From positions 124,001 through 188,000 of the forward strand of contig NZ_SROX01000012.1 in NCBI RefSeq assembly GCF_013141915.1: a DNA stretch of 64,000 nucleotides. The letters are read 5' to 3'. Made by a program: the position numbers and the translations under genes. The notes under the pieces are model-generated. The model was not told the DNA's origin. It saw only the letters and a program-made list of their open reading frames with translations, and ran no database searches. This document shows positions 1 to 9,139 of this stretch, piece by piece (positions within the stretch are counted from its first letter, which is position 1; every line of letters begins with the position of its first letter). The stretch is from Cupriavidus necator. GTDB taxonomy: Bacteria; Pseudomonadota; Gammaproteobacteria; Burkholderiales; Burkholderiaceae.

Positions 1-1
1 T

Positions 2-835
2 ATCGAGGCGATCCGCCCGATGAAGGACGGCGTGATCGCCGACTTCACCGTCACCGAGCAGATGCTCAAGCAATTCATCAAGATGGTGCATGACAGCAAG
101 CTGCTGCGCCCGAGCCCGCGCATCATCATCTGCGTGCCGTGCGGCTCGACCCAGGTCGAGCGCCGCGCCATCCGCGAATCGGCGCTGGGCGCCGGCGCCA
201 GCCAGGTCTACCTGATCGAGGAGCCGATGTCGGCCGCGATCGGCGCCGGCCTGCCGGTGTCGGAGCCGTCGGGCTCGATGGTGGTCGATATCGGCGGCGG
301 CACCACCGAGGTCGGCATCATCTCGCTGGGCGGCATGGTCTATAAGGGTTCGGTGCGCGTGGGCGGCGACAAGTTCGACGAGGCCATCGTCAACTACATC
401 CGCCGCAACTACGGCATGCTGATCGGCGAGCAGACCGCCGAAGCCATCAAGAAGGAAATCGGCTCGGCCTTCCCGGGCTCCGAAGTGCGCGAGATGGAAG
501 TCAAGGGCCGCAACCTGTCCGAAGGCATTCCGCGTGCGTTCACGGTGTCGTCCAATGAAATCCTCGAGGCGCTGACCGATCCGCTGAACCAGATCGTGTC
601 GGCGGTGAAGATCGCGCTGGAGCAGACCCCGCCCGAGCTGGGCGCCGACATCGCCGAGCGCGGCATGATGCTGACCGGCGGCGGCGCGCTGCTGCGCGAC
701 CTGGATCGCCTGCTGGCGGAAGAAACCGGCTTGCCGGTGCTGGTTGCCGAAGACCCGCTGACCTGCGTGGTGCGCGGCTCCGGCATGGCGCTGGAACGCA
801 TGGACAAGCTCGGCAGCATCTTCTCCTACGAGTAA
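2..835 (+). CDS. mreB: Rod shape-determining protein MreB (5' end missing)
   Basis: Bacterial actin homologue that polymerises under the inner membrane and guides the elongation machinery. The reading frame is open from the first base, so the first roughly 70 residues lie outside the window; 277 residues are present. The actin-type phosphate-2 motif DIGGGTTEVG is at about residues 96-105 of the fragment, and the adenosine motif LTGGGALL lies near nucleotide 670. The gene is followed at 1032 by mreC, the conserved order of this operon. The 196 bp between mreB and mreC hold no convincing gene. Confidence 0.97.
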   Translation: MEAIRPMKDGVIADFTVTEQMLKQFIKMVHDSKLLRPSPRIIICVPCGSTQVERRAIRESALGAGASQVYLIEEPMSAAIGAGLPVSEPSGSMVVDIGGGTTEVGIISLGGMVYKGSVRVGGDKFDEAIVNYIRRNYGMLIGEQTAEAIKKEIGSAFPGSEVREMEVKGRNLSEGIPRAFTVSSNEILEALTDPLNQIVSAVKIALEQTPPELGADIAERGMMLTGGGALLRDLDRLLAEETGLPVLVAEDPLTCVVRGSGMALERMDKLGSIFSYE

Positions 836-1031
836 GCAGGACGCTCACGTGGCGATGCGCGGCCTGCCGGATCGATCGATCATGGCGGCGTCGCGGCGCC
901 GCATCCGCCGGGGCCGGGCCCTGGCAGCTCCCGCCGCCCGACCGTACCGCGCCCGTTCCCGCCAGGGATCGGGGCGCGGCACGGCGGGCGGCGGGGCGTT
1001 TCCGCGTGGCCTCCGGCCTTTGTTCGGGTAA

Positions 1032-1997
1032 ATGGATTACTCCCCTCCGCCGCTCTTCAAGCAAGGCACCTCGGCTGTCGCCAGGCTGGTCCTGTACGTG
1101 GGCATCGCGCTGGCGCTGCTGGTGGTCGATGCCCGTTTCGACGCGCTGCGCGTCGGGCGCCAGGTTGCCGCCACCGTGCTGATGCCGGTCGAGCGCCTGG
1201 TGCTGGCCCCGCGTGATGCGCTGCGCACCATGTTCGACTACGCGCAGTCGTCGGCGACGCTTGCCACCGAGAACCGCGAACTGCGCCAGAACGCCGTGCA
1301 GCAGGCCCAGGCCTCGGTGCGCCAGGCGCAGCTCGAGGCCGAGAACAACCAGTTGCGCAAGCTGCTGGGGCTGGCGCAGCAATCGGCCACGCCGGTGACG
1401 GTGGCCGAGATCCTGTATGACGCGCGCGACCCGTACAGCCAGCGCATCGTGATCGACAAGGGCAGCCAGCACGGCCTGCGCGCGGGCTATCCGGTGATCG
1501 ACGAGCGCGGCGTGGTGGGGCAGGTCACGCGCGTGTCGCCGTTCCAGGCCGAGGTGACGCTGCTGACCGACAAGGATCAGGCGATCCCGGTGCAGGTGGT
1601 GCGCAACGGGCTGCGCAGCGTGGCCTTCGGCGGCGCGCGCGCGGGCCAGCTGGACCTGCGCTTCATGGCCGCCGCCGCCGACCTGCAGCAGGGCGACCTG
1701 CTGGTGACCTCCGGCCTGGACGGCACCTATCCGCCGGGCCTGCCGGTGGCGAAGATCGTGCAGATCGAGCGCAAGGCCGATACCGCATTCTCGCGCGTCT
1801 ATTGCGAGCCGGTGGCTGGCGTGCGCGCGCACCGCCAGCTGCTGGTGGTGCGCTACGACGCCGCCATCCCGGCACGCGAAGCAGTCGAGGCCCGGCCCGA
1901 GGCGCCGGTCAGGGGCGCCAGGTCCGCCGCGGCGCGCGCCGCCGCTGACAGCGCCGCGGCAGGCAAGGCCGCGACCGCCAAGGAGGCACCACGGTGA
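1032..1997 (+). CDS. mreC: Rod shape-determining protein MreC
   Basis: Bitopic periplasmic scaffold that links MreB to PBP2/RodA. The 321-residue protein has a short cytoplasmic N-terminus, one membrane helix at about residues 15-33, a coiled-coil stretch at about 70-112 rich in Gln/Glu/Ala, then the paired beta-barrel MreC core (for example DKGSQHGLRAGYPV and GLDGTYPPGLPVAKI). The last 40 or so residues are an Ala-rich low-complexity tail. Its stop overlaps the GTG start of mreD by 4 bp, suggesting translational coupling. Confidence 0.96.
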   Translation: MDYSPPPLFKQGTSAVARLVLYVGIALALLVVDARFDALRVGRQVAATVLMPVERLVLAPRDALRTMFDYAQSSATLATENRELRQNAVQQAQASVRQAQLEAENNQLRKLLGLAQQSATPVTVAEILYDARDPYSQRIVIDKGSQHGLRAGYPVIDERGVVGQVTRVSPFQAEVTLLTDKDQAIPVQVVRNGLRSVAFGGARAGQLDLRFMAAAADLQQGDLLVTSGLDGTYPPGLPVAKIVQIERKADTAFSRVYCEPVAGVRAHRQLLVVRYDAAIPAREAVEARPEAPVRGARSAAARAAADSAAAGKAATAKEAPR

Positions 1998-2506
1998 CCA
2001 ATCCCCAATACCTGCTGCGGCCGGTCAATCCGGCCTTTATCGCCTTCAGCTTCGTGCTGGCGTTCCTGTTCAACCTGATGCCGTGGGGCACCACGCTGTG
2101 GATCCCGGACATGGTGGCGCTGGTGCTGGTGTTCTGGAATATCCACCAGCCCCGCAAGGTGGGCATGGGCGTGGCCTTCCTGCTGGGCCTGCTGATGGAC
2201 GTGCACGATGCCAGGCTGCTGGGCGAGCATGCGCTGGCGTACACGCTGCTGGCCTACTTTGCCATCACCATCCATCGCCGCGTGCTGTGGTTCACGGTCT
2301 ACACCCAGGCGCTGCACGTGCTGCCGCTGCTGTTCATCGCGCACGCGGTGCCGGTGCTGATCCGGCTGGCCATGGGCGCGCCGCTGCCGGGCTGGCCGCT
2401 GCTGCTGGCGCCGGCGATCGAGGCGCTGCTGTGGCCGCTCGCCACCAGCCTGCTGCTGGCGCCGCAGCGCCGCTCCAGCGACGTCGACGAGACCCGGCCG
2501 ATCTGA
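1994..2506 (+). CDS. mreD: Rod shape-determining membrane protein MreD
   Basis: Integral membrane partner of MreC in the elongasome. The 170-residue product is almost entirely hydrophobic with about five predicted membrane helices and carries the family feature GLLMDVHDARLLGEHAL near residue 65. It starts with GTG overlapping the mreC stop (GTGA), preceded by AGGAGG at 1981-1985, which supports this start. Position between mreC and mrdA is canonical. Confidence 0.93.
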   Translation: MTNPQYLLRPVNPAFIAFSFVLAFLFNLMPWGTTLWIPDMVALVLVFWNIHQPRKVGMGVAFLLGLLMDVHDARLLGEHALAYTLLAYFAITIHRRVLWFTVYTQALHVLPLLFIAHAVPVLIRLAMGAPLPGWPLLLAPAIEALLWPLATSLLLAPQRRSSDVDETRPI

Positions 2507-2566
2507 CGCCGCCATCGCCATCGCCCGCCACCGTCCATCACCGCACCTTCCAGGCCACGCAGTACC

Positions 2567-4870
2567 ATGACCGAAATCCGCAACGTCGAACTGGAAATCG
2601 GCCGCTTCCGCATCCGCGTGGCGGCCGCGGCGCTGTTTACGGTGATCTGCTTCGGCCTGCTGTTCTCGCGTTTCCTGTGGCTGCAGTGGTACAAGCACGA
2701 CCAGTACTCGGCCAAGGCCGAGGACAACCGCATCTCGGTGGCGCCGATCGAGCCCAACCGCGGCATCATCATGGACCGCAACGGGGTCGTGCTGGCGCGC
2801 AACTATTCCGCGTACACGCTGGAGGTCACACCGTCCAAGCTGACCGATACGCTGGACAACACTATCGAGGGCCTGTCGGCGCTGGTCGACATCCAGCCGC
2901 GCGACCGGCGCCGCTTCAAGCGGCTGATGGAAGAATCGCGCAGCTTTGAAAGCCTGCCGATCCGCAGCCAGCTGACCGACGAGGAAGTGGCGCGCTTTTC
3001 CGCGCAGCGTTTCCGCTTCCCGGGCGTCGACGTGCGCGCGCGGCTGTTCCGCCAGTATCCGCTGGGCGAGTCGGCCTCGCACGTGGTCGGCTATCTGGGC
3101 CGCATCTCGCAGCGTGACCAGGAGCGTATCGAGGCCATGGACGAGGCCAACGATGCCGACGCCGCCAAGTACGATCCGCGCAAGGATGCCGACAACTACA
3201 AGGGCTCCAACTACATCGGCAAGATCGGCCTGGAGCAGAGCTACGAGACCGAGCTGCACGGCCTGACCGGGTTCGAGGAAGTGGAAGTGAGCGCGGGCGG
3301 GCGCCCGATCCGCACGCTGTCCACCTCGCCGGCCACGCCCGGCAACAACCTGATCCTGTCGCTCGATATCCGCCTGCAGCAGCTGGCCGAAGCGCTCTAC
3401 GGCGACCGCCGCGGCGCGCTGGTGGCGATCGAGCCGTCCACGGGCGATATCCTGGCCTTTGTCTCCAAGCCCACCTTCGACCCCAACCTGTTTGTCGAGG
3501 GCATCGACACCAATACCTGGAACGAGCTCAACGGCTCGCCCGACAAGCCGCTGCTCAACCGGCCGTTGCGCGGCACCTATCCGCCGGGCTCGACCTACAA
3601 GCCGTTCATGGCGCTGGCGGCGCTGACCACCGGCAAGCGCACCGCGGCCTGGGGCATGTCGGATCCGGGCTTCTTCACGCTGGGCAACCACACCTTCCGC
3701 GACGACAAGCCGGGCGGCCACGGCTGGGTCGACATGCACAGCTCGATCGTGCATTCATGCGATACCTATTACTACGCACTGGCGCGCGACATGGGTGTCA
3801 ACGGCATCCATGACTTCATGAAGCCACTGGGCTTCGGCCAGATCACGGGCATCGACATCGAGGGCGAAAGCCGCGGCATCCTGCCGTCGACCGAATGGAA
3901 GCGCAAGGCTTACCGCAAGCCCGAGCAGCAGAAGTGGTATGACGGCGAGACCATCTCGCTGGGCATTGGCCAGGGCTACAACAGCTTCACCATCCTGCAG
4001 CTGGCGCAGGCCACTTCGGTGATCGTCAACAACGGCAAGGTGATGAAGCCACACCTGGTCAAGGCGGTGGAAGACGCGGTCACGCGCAAGCGCGCGCTGA
4101 CGGTGCCCAAGGAAAGCTACACGATTCCGCTCAAGCAGGCCGATATCGACGTGATCAAGCGCGCGATGGTGGCGGTGACGCACTCCGGCACCGCTGCGCG
4201 CGTGTTTGCCGGCGCGGCGTATGAGTCGGCGGGCAAGACCGGCACGGCGCAGACCTACAGCCTTTCCAAAGGCGAGAAGTACAACCACCACGCGCTCGAC
4301 GAGCGCAAGCGCGACCACTCGCTGTACACGGCCTTTGCGCCGGCCGACAACCCGAAGATCGCGATCGCGCTGATCGTCGAGAACGCCGGCTTTGGCGCCG
4401 CGGTGGCCGCGCCGATCGCGCGCAAGGTGATGGACTACTACCTGACCGGCAAGTGGCCCGCCGAACTCGAGGCGATCGCCCCCCCTGCCGGCGAGCGCGT
4501 GGCGGGCCGCGCGCCGGTGGATACGCCGAGCGTGTTCACCACCGGCCAGACCGCCAGCATTGCCAGCGCCACGGTGATGGCCAGCGGCGGCGCGCCGGCC
4601 AGTGGCGCTGCCGCCAGCGCGGTGGCGGCGGCATCGGGCGTGCAGGCGCCGACGCCGGAGGCGATCGCCGCGACGCTGGATCCCGACGCCATCGCCCCGG
4701 CCTCGGCGGTGCAGACGCTGGACCAGCGCATGCTGCAGGCGCTTGGCCACAGCAAGCCGCAGTTGCCGCCGGCCTCCGCCCCGGTCGCACCGGCCAAGGC
4801 GTCCGCGCCCAAACCACGCGTCAAGCCCGTGGCTGCCAAGGCAGCCAGCGGTGCCGGCGCCACTCGCTGA
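2567..4870 (+). CDS. mrdA: Peptidoglycan D,D-transpeptidase MrdA (PBP2)
   Basis: Cross-links peptidoglycan during side-wall elongation, anchored by one N-terminal helix (about residues 20-42). The PBP dimer domain is followed by the transpeptidase domain: catalytic Ser342 in STYK, an SCD motif in HSCDTYYY, and K557-T-G in AGKTGTAQ. At 767 residues it is longer than the roughly 630 of Escherichia coli MrdA: after the core ends near PAELEAIAPP there are about 120 residues rich in Ala, Pro and Ser, with no recognisable domain. It lies 60 bp after mreD and 11 bp before rodA, so the elongation genes probably form one operon. Confidence 0.96.
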   Translation: MTEIRNVELEIGRFRIRVAAAALFTVICFGLLFSRFLWLQWYKHDQYSAKAEDNRISVAPIEPNRGIIMDRNGVVLARNYSAYTLEVTPSKLTDTLDNTIEGLSALVDIQPRDRRRFKRLMEESRSFESLPIRSQLTDEEVARFSAQRFRFPGVDVRARLFRQYPLGESASHVVGYLGRISQRDQERIEAMDEANDADAAKYDPRKDADNYKGSNYIGKIGLEQSYETELHGLTGFEEVEVSAGGRPIRTLSTSPATPGNNLILSLDIRLQQLAEALYGDRRGALVAIEPSTGDILAFVSKPTFDPNLFVEGIDTNTWNELNGSPDKPLLNRPLRGTYPPGSTYKPFMALAALTTGKRTAAWGMSDPGFFTLGNHTFRDDKPGGHGWVDMHSSIVHSCDTYYYALARDMGVNGIHDFMKPLGFGQITGIDIEGESRGILPSTEWKRKAYRKPEQQKWYDGETISLGIGQGYNSFTILQLAQATSVIVNNGKVMKPHLVKAVEDAVTRKRALTVPKESYTIPLKQADIDVIKRAMVAVTHSGTAARVFAGAAYESAGKTGTAQTYSLSKGEKYNHHALDERKRDHSLYTAFAPADNPKIAIALIVENAGFGAAVAAPIARKVMDYYLTGKWPAELEAIAPPAGERVAGRAPVDTPSVFTTGQTASIASATVMASGGAPASGAAASAVAAASGVQAPTPEAIAATLDPDAIAPASAVQTLDQRMLQALGHSKPQLPPASAPVAPAKASAPKPRVKPVAAKAASGAGATR

Positions 4871-4881
4871 AGGAGACGCGC

Positions 4882-6024
4882 ATGGATCGCCGCCGCGTCC
4901 TGTCCCTGGTCAAGACCGCGCTGACCGGTTTCGACAAACCGCTCTCGCTGATCGTGTTCCTGCTGTTCGCCACCGGCATCGTCGCGCTGTACTCGGCCGC
5001 GATCGACATGCCGGGCCGGGTCGAGGACCAGTTGCGCAACATCCTGCTGTCGTACGTGGTGATGCTGGTGATCGCTTACCTGCCTACGCAGACACTGATG
5101 CGCGTGGCGGTGCCCATCTACACGGTGGGGGTGGCGCTGCTGATCGCGGTGGCCATGTTCGGCCTGATCCGCAAGGGCGCGCGCCGCTGGCTCTATGTCG
5201 GCATGGTGATCCAGCCGTCCGAGATCATGAAGATCTCGATGCCGCTGATGCTGGCGTGGTATTTCCAGAAGCGCGAGGGCGTGGTCAAGTGGTTCGATTT
5301 CGTGGTGGCACTGGTGCTGCTGCTGATCCCGGTCGGTCTGATCGCCAAGCAGCCCGACCTGGGCACGGCGCTGCTGGTGATGGCCGCGGGGGTGTACGTG
5401 ATCTACTTCGCCGGCCTCTCGTGGAGGCTGATCCTGCCGCTGCTGGGGCTGCTGGTGGTGGCGATCACCCTGCTGATCACGTTCCAGAACGACATCTGCG
5501 CGCCGGGCGTGAACTGGCCGGTGCTGCACGACTACCAGCAGCACCGCGTCTGCACGCTGCTGGACCCGACCAGCGATCCGCTCGGCAAGGGCTTCCACAC
5601 GATCCAGTCGATCATCGCGATCGGCTCCGGCGGGGTCGAGGGCAAGGGCTGGCTCAAGGGGACGCAGACCCACCTGGAGTTCATTCCGGAGAAGCACACC
5701 GACTTTATCTTCGCGGTGTATTCGGAGGAGTTCGGGCTGATCGGCAACGCGGTGCTGCTGGTGCTGTACCTGCTGCTGATCTTCCGCGGGCTCTTTATCG
5801 CGGCCAATGCGCCGACGCTGTTCTCGCGGCTGCTGGCGGGGTCGATCACGCTGATCTTCTTCACCTATGCCTTCGTCAACATGGGCATGGTCAGCGGCAT
5901 CCTGCCGGTGGTGGGCGTGCCGCTGCCGCTGATGAGCTATGGCGGCACGGCACTGGTGACGCTGGGCGCGGGCATCGGCATCCTGATGAGCATTTCGCGG
6001 CAGAAGCGGCTGATTCAGACGTAG
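4882..6024 (+). CDS. rodA: Rod shape-determining glycosyltransferase RodA (MrdB)
   Basis: SEDS-family peptidoglycan glycosyltransferase that polymerises lipid II together with PBP2. The 380-residue product is polytopic, with SEDS signatures including KQPDLGTALLV, HTDFIFAVYSEEFGL and the C-terminal VVGVPLPLMSYGGTALV. The ATG at 4882 follows AAGGAG at 4870-4875; the frame is open far upstream but that part overlaps mrdA and has no homologous content. It closes the mreBCD-mrdA-rodA block and is followed by a dispersed hairpin repeat. Confidence 0.96.
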   Translation: MDRRRVLSLVKTALTGFDKPLSLIVFLLFATGIVALYSAAIDMPGRVEDQLRNILLSYVVMLVIAYLPTQTLMRVAVPIYTVGVALLIAVAMFGLIRKGARRWLYVGMVIQPSEIMKISMPLMLAWYFQKREGVVKWFDFVVALVLLLIPVGLIAKQPDLGTALLVMAAGVYVIYFAGLSWRLILPLLGLLVVAITLLITFQNDICAPGVNWPVLHDYQQHRVCTLLDPTSDPLGKGFHTIQSIIAIGSGGVEGKGWLKGTQTHLEFIPEKHTDFIFAVYSEEFGLIGNAVLLVLYLLLIFRGLFIAANAPTLFSRLLAGSITLIFFTYAFVNMGMVSGILPVVGVPLPLMSYGGTALVTLGAGIGILMSISRQKRLIQT

Positions 6025-6041
6025 CGAGGGCATGCCAAAGG

Positions 6042-6077
6042 TTTGCTCCCCTCTCCCGCAAGCGGGAGAGGGAGCCT
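6042..6077 (+). repeat. Dispersed CTCTCCCGC hairpin repeat, copy A
   Basis: Inverted repeat CTCTCCCGC-AA-GCGGGAGAG with extended complementary flanks (GCTCCC and GGGAGC), directly after rodA. The same core occurs near 47487, 56751 and 56839, always between genes. It could act as a transcription-attenuating hairpin after rodA, but there is no T-run after it. Confidence 0.8.
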
Positions 6078-6165
6078 GCCAGCGCGGGTTTGACCGCTTT
6101 CGCAGCGCCCGTCACGGCCGCTTTGCTAAACTGCCACCCACTTTACCTCTACCGGTCCACGCCCC

Positions 6166-6852
6166 ATGAACGCCCAAGACGTTGCCGCCTACCTGCAGAG
6201 CCATCCTGAGTTCTTCGAAGAGCATGCCGAGTTGCTGGCGGCGGTGCAGTTGACCAGCCCGCACAGCCATCGCGCCGTGTCGCTGCAGGAGCGCCAGATG
6301 GAAATCCTGCGCGAGAAGAACAAGGGATTGGAGCTGCGCCTGGCGGACCTGGTCCGCCATGGCCACGAGAACGACCGCACCCAGCAGCGCCTGCATGACT
6401 GGCAGCTGCGCCTGCTGGCCGAGGCCGATTCGCACGCGCTGCCGTATGCCGTGCAGGACGGCCTGCAGCAGGTGTTCGACGTGCCGGCGGTGGCGCTCAG
6501 GCTGTGGGATGTCGCCGAACAGTACGCACACATGGAAGTGGCGCAGGGCGCCAGCGAAGACCTGCGCATCTTTGCAGAGGGCCTGCGTGCGCCGTACTGC
6601 GGCAGCAACAGCGGCTTCGAGGCGGCCAGCCTGCTCGAGCACGACGATATCACCTCGCTGGCGATGGTGACGCTGCGCGTGCCGGTGCGCGCCGGCGAGG
6701 CCGAGGCTGGCGCCGATGTGCGTGGCGCCGCCTTTGGCATGCTGGTGCTGGGCTCGCCCGATCCGCGCCGTTTCCACGAAGGCATGGGCACCGCCTACCT
6801 GTCGCAGATCGGCGAAGTCGCGGGCGCCGCGCTGAACCGGTTGCGCGACTGA
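6166..6852 (+). CDS. DUF484 family protein
   Basis: Protein of 228 residues, GAF-like in fold by family knowledge, of unknown biochemical role. It opens with the family-typical sequence DVAAYLQSHPEFFEEHAELL, then a helical, probably coiled segment (ERQMEILREKNKGLELRL), then a mixed alpha/beta domain ending in GMLVLGSPDPRRFHEGMGT. It stands immediately before xerC (4 bp gap), the same DUF484-xerC pairing as in gammaproteobacteria, which suggests a link with chromosome dimer resolution or simply shared transcription. Confidence 0.92.
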   Translation: MNAQDVAAYLQSHPEFFEEHAELLAAVQLTSPHSHRAVSLQERQMEILREKNKGLELRLADLVRHGHENDRTQQRLHDWQLRLLAEADSHALPYAVQDGLQQVFDVPAVALRLWDVAEQYAHMEVAQGASEDLRIFAEGLRAPYCGSNSGFEAASLLEHDDITSLAMVTLRVPVRAGEAEAGADVRGAAFGMLVLGSPDPRRFHEGMGTAYLSQIGEVAGAALNRLRD

Positions 6853-6856
6853 AGCC

Positions 6857-7933
6857 ATGGCTGCACGCCGGCCGCCGCGCGACGCGGGCGCGCCGCCCGC
6901 TGCCGCCGGCGGCGCAGCCCCGCCGCCAGACCCGCTGGTCACCCGCTATCTCGACTGGCTGCGCGGCAGCCGCAAGCTGGCCGAGCATACGCTGTCAAAT
7001 TACGCGCGCGAACTGCGCGTGCTGCAGGCACACGCGGCGCAGCATGCGCCGGGTGTCGCGCTGCTGGCGCTGCAGGCCCACCATATCCGCAATTTCGCCG
7101 CGCGGCTGCATGCCGCCGGGCTGGTCGGCACCAGCATCGCGCGCGCGCTGTCGGCATGGCGCGGCTTCTACCTGTGGGCAGCACGGCACGGCCATGGCGT
7201 GAGCGTGAATCCGGTCGACGGCGTGCGCGCGCCGCGCTCGGGGCACGCGCTGCCCAAGGCGCTGTCGGTCGAGCACGCGGTGGCGCTGGTCGCGCACCCT
7301 GCCGGCACCGACGCCGAGGCGCTGCGCGACCAGGCCGTCTACGAATTGTTCTATTCCAGCGGGCTGCGGCTGTCCGAGCTGGTGCAGCTGGACCTGCGCT
7401 ATGCCGATGGCGATGGCTACCGCTCCAGCGGCTGGCTCGACCTGGCCGGCGCCGAGGTGACCGTGACCGGCAAGGGCTCGCGCCGGCGCTCGGTGCCGGT
7501 CGGCAGCAAGGCCATCGCCGCGCTGCAGGCGTGGCTCGCGGTGCGCGACGCCTGGCTGCGGCCGGGCGCTGCGCCCGAGGACGCCCATGCCTTGTTCCTA
7601 GGTCCGCGCGGGCGGCGCCTGTCGATGCGCACGGTGCAACTGCGGCTCAAGCAGCAGGCGCTGCGCGCCGGCGTGCCGGCCGATGTGCATCCGCATATGC
7701 TGCGGCATTCCTTCGCCACCCACATGCTGCAGTCTTCCGGCGACCTGCGCGCGGTGCAGGAGATGCTGGGCCATGCCAGCATCTCGACCACGCAGGTGTA
7801 CACCGCGCTCGATTTCCAGCACCTGGCCAAGGTCTACGACAAGGCCCACCCGCGTGCCGGCCGGGCACGCGCGAAAGCGGCGGCCGATGCCCCGACCCGG
7901 GCGACGGATAGCGACGATACGCCGGACGACTGA
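6857..7933 (+). CDS. xerC: Tyrosine recombinase XerC
   Basis: Site-specific recombinase that acts with XerD at dif to resolve chromosome dimers. It has 358 residues, slightly long because of Ala/Pro-rich N-terminal (about 30) and basic C-terminal (about 30) extensions. The SAM-like core-binding domain is followed by the catalytic domain with Arg in SSGLRLSEL, Lys in GKGSRRR, HMLRHSFATHML, LGHASISTTQVYT and the nucleophile Tyr315. It ends one base before the stop of the convergent LysR gene, leaving no room for a separate terminator. Confidence 0.95.
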   Translation: MAARRPPRDAGAPPAAAGGAAPPPDPLVTRYLDWLRGSRKLAEHTLSNYARELRVLQAHAAQHAPGVALLALQAHHIRNFAARLHAAGLVGTSIARALSAWRGFYLWAARHGHGVSVNPVDGVRAPRSGHALPKALSVEHAVALVAHPAGTDAEALRDQAVYELFYSSGLRLSELVQLDLRYADGDGYRSSGWLDLAGAEVTVTGKGSRRRSVPVGSKAIAALQAWLAVRDAWLRPGAAPEDAHALFLGPRGRRLSMRTVQLRLKQQALRAGVPADVHPHMLRHSFATHMLQSSGDLRAVQEMLGHASISTTQVYTALDFQHLAKVYDKAHPRAGRARAKAAADAPTRATDSDDTPDD

Positions 7934-7934
7934 T

Positions 7935-8891
7935 TCACTCCCACTGCGCAAGCACTTCGCGAAAGCGCTCGATCTCGGGCAGCAGCCAGCCACGGAACGC
8001 CTGCACCTTGGGCAGGTTCAGCGCGCCCGGAGCGCACACGAAGTACAGCAGCCACGGGCACGGGATGCTGACCTCGAACAGCCGCACCACGCGCCCGGAC
8101 AGCAGGTCGTTGCACGCCAGCGACGAGCGGATCAGGGCAATGCCCTGGCCTTCCGAGGCAGCCTGCAACAGCAGCGAGGAATCTTCCAGCAGCAGGCCCT
8201 TGCGCGGCTCGGGCCAGTCCAGCCCGGCGGCCTCGAACCACGGCTTCCACGGATCGCCCTCGCCGCGCAGCAGCGGCAGGCCCGCCATGTCCTGCGGCCG
8301 ATCCGGCAGCCGCCCGCCGTTGAAGGCAGGGCTGCATACCGGGAAGAAGACATCGTCAAGCAGCCGCTCCACATACAGGCCGGGATAGTCGCCGCTGCCC
8401 ATGCGCAGCGCGACATCGACCTCTTCGTGCGCAAAGTTGACCAGCGTGTTCGACGACAGCAGCTCGACATCCAGTTCCGGGTGGCGCTCGATAAAGCTGC
8501 CGATGCGCGGCGTCAGCCAGCGCGCGGCGAACGACGGCATGGTGCTGATGGTCAGGCGCTTGTCGCGGTTGCCGGCCTGCAGCGCGCGCGTGGCATCGGC
8601 GATTTGCAGCAGCGCGTCACGCACGCGCTCGGCATAGAGCCGGCCCGCCGGCGTCAGCGCCACGCGCTTGCCGTGGCGCTCGAACAGCGGCATGCCCAGT
8701 TCTTCTTCCAGCGCGCGGATCTGGTGGCTCACCGCGCCGTGCGTGACGAACAGCTCCGTCGCCGCGCGCGAAAAGCTCTCGTGCCGCGCCGCGGCTTCGA
8801 ACGCGCGCAGTGCGGTTAGCGCGGGCAGGCGCGGCAACTCGCGGTGCCAGCCACGCGGCAGGTCTTTTTCCCAGGCGCTTTTCCAGGCCAT
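7935..8891 (-). CDS. LysR-family transcriptional regulator (GcvA-like)
   Basis: DNA-binding regulator of 318 residues. The N-terminal winged helix-turn-helix spans about residues 22-80 (SFSRAATELFVTHGAVSHQI), followed by a LysR substrate-binding domain; the closest type by eye is GcvA. It is divergent from the DUF2917 gene at 9140, and a LysR-type dyad sits in the 248-bp gap between them, so it probably controls itself and that neighbour. The effector cannot be read from sequence. Confidence 0.93.
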   Translation of the reverse strand: MAWKSAWEKDLPRGWHRELPRLPALTALRAFEAAARHESFSRAATELFVTHGAVSHQIRALEEELGMPLFERHGKRVALTPAGRLYAERVRDALLQIADATRALQAGNRDKRLTISTMPSFAARWLTPRIGSFIERHPELDVELLSSNTLVNFAHEEVDVALRMGSGDYPGLYVERLLDDVFFPVCSPAFNGGRLPDRPQDMAGLPLLRGEGDPWKPWFEAAGLDWPEPRKGLLLEDSSLLLQAASEGQGIALIRSSLACNDLLSGRVVRLFEVSIPCPWLLYFVCAPGALNLPKVQAFRGWLLPEIERFREVLAQWE

Positions 8892-8955
8892 GGCCGCCTC
8901 CAGGCAATCGGGGTTATGTGAGATTGGCTAACAAGAACAAAGAAAATATATCGTT

Positions 8956-8983
8956 TTGATAGTGGCCGGGCAATCACTAATAT
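8956..8983 (+). promoter_or_regulatory. Sigma70-type promoter with overlapping LysR-type dyad
   Basis: TTGATA (8956-8961) and TAATAT (8978-8983) are separated by 16 bp, pointing towards the DUF2917 gene. An inverted repeat TAGTG-N10-CACTA (8960-8979) covers the spacer, as expected for a LysR-type regulator controlling a divergent pair. The promoter lies about 155 bp before the ATG, so the leader would be long. Confidence 0.55.
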
Positions 8984-9139
8984 TCCATCACCGGCCCCCG
9001 CAGTTGCCCCCTTCTTCACCGCGATATTCACAGGATTTAACTGGCCTGGTCCCCTTGCCGGGCCAGTTCCGGTGCCCCGCGGCGAATCCGTACTGTGTCT
9101 GGCGTATCCCCGCCAGGGCCGGCTGAACGGAGAACCACC

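Noticed and set aside
849..1031. Short open frame between mreB and mreC (60 residues, GTG start)
   Set aside because: Arg/Ala/Gly-rich composition of random high-GC sequence, no ribosome site and no recognisable family.
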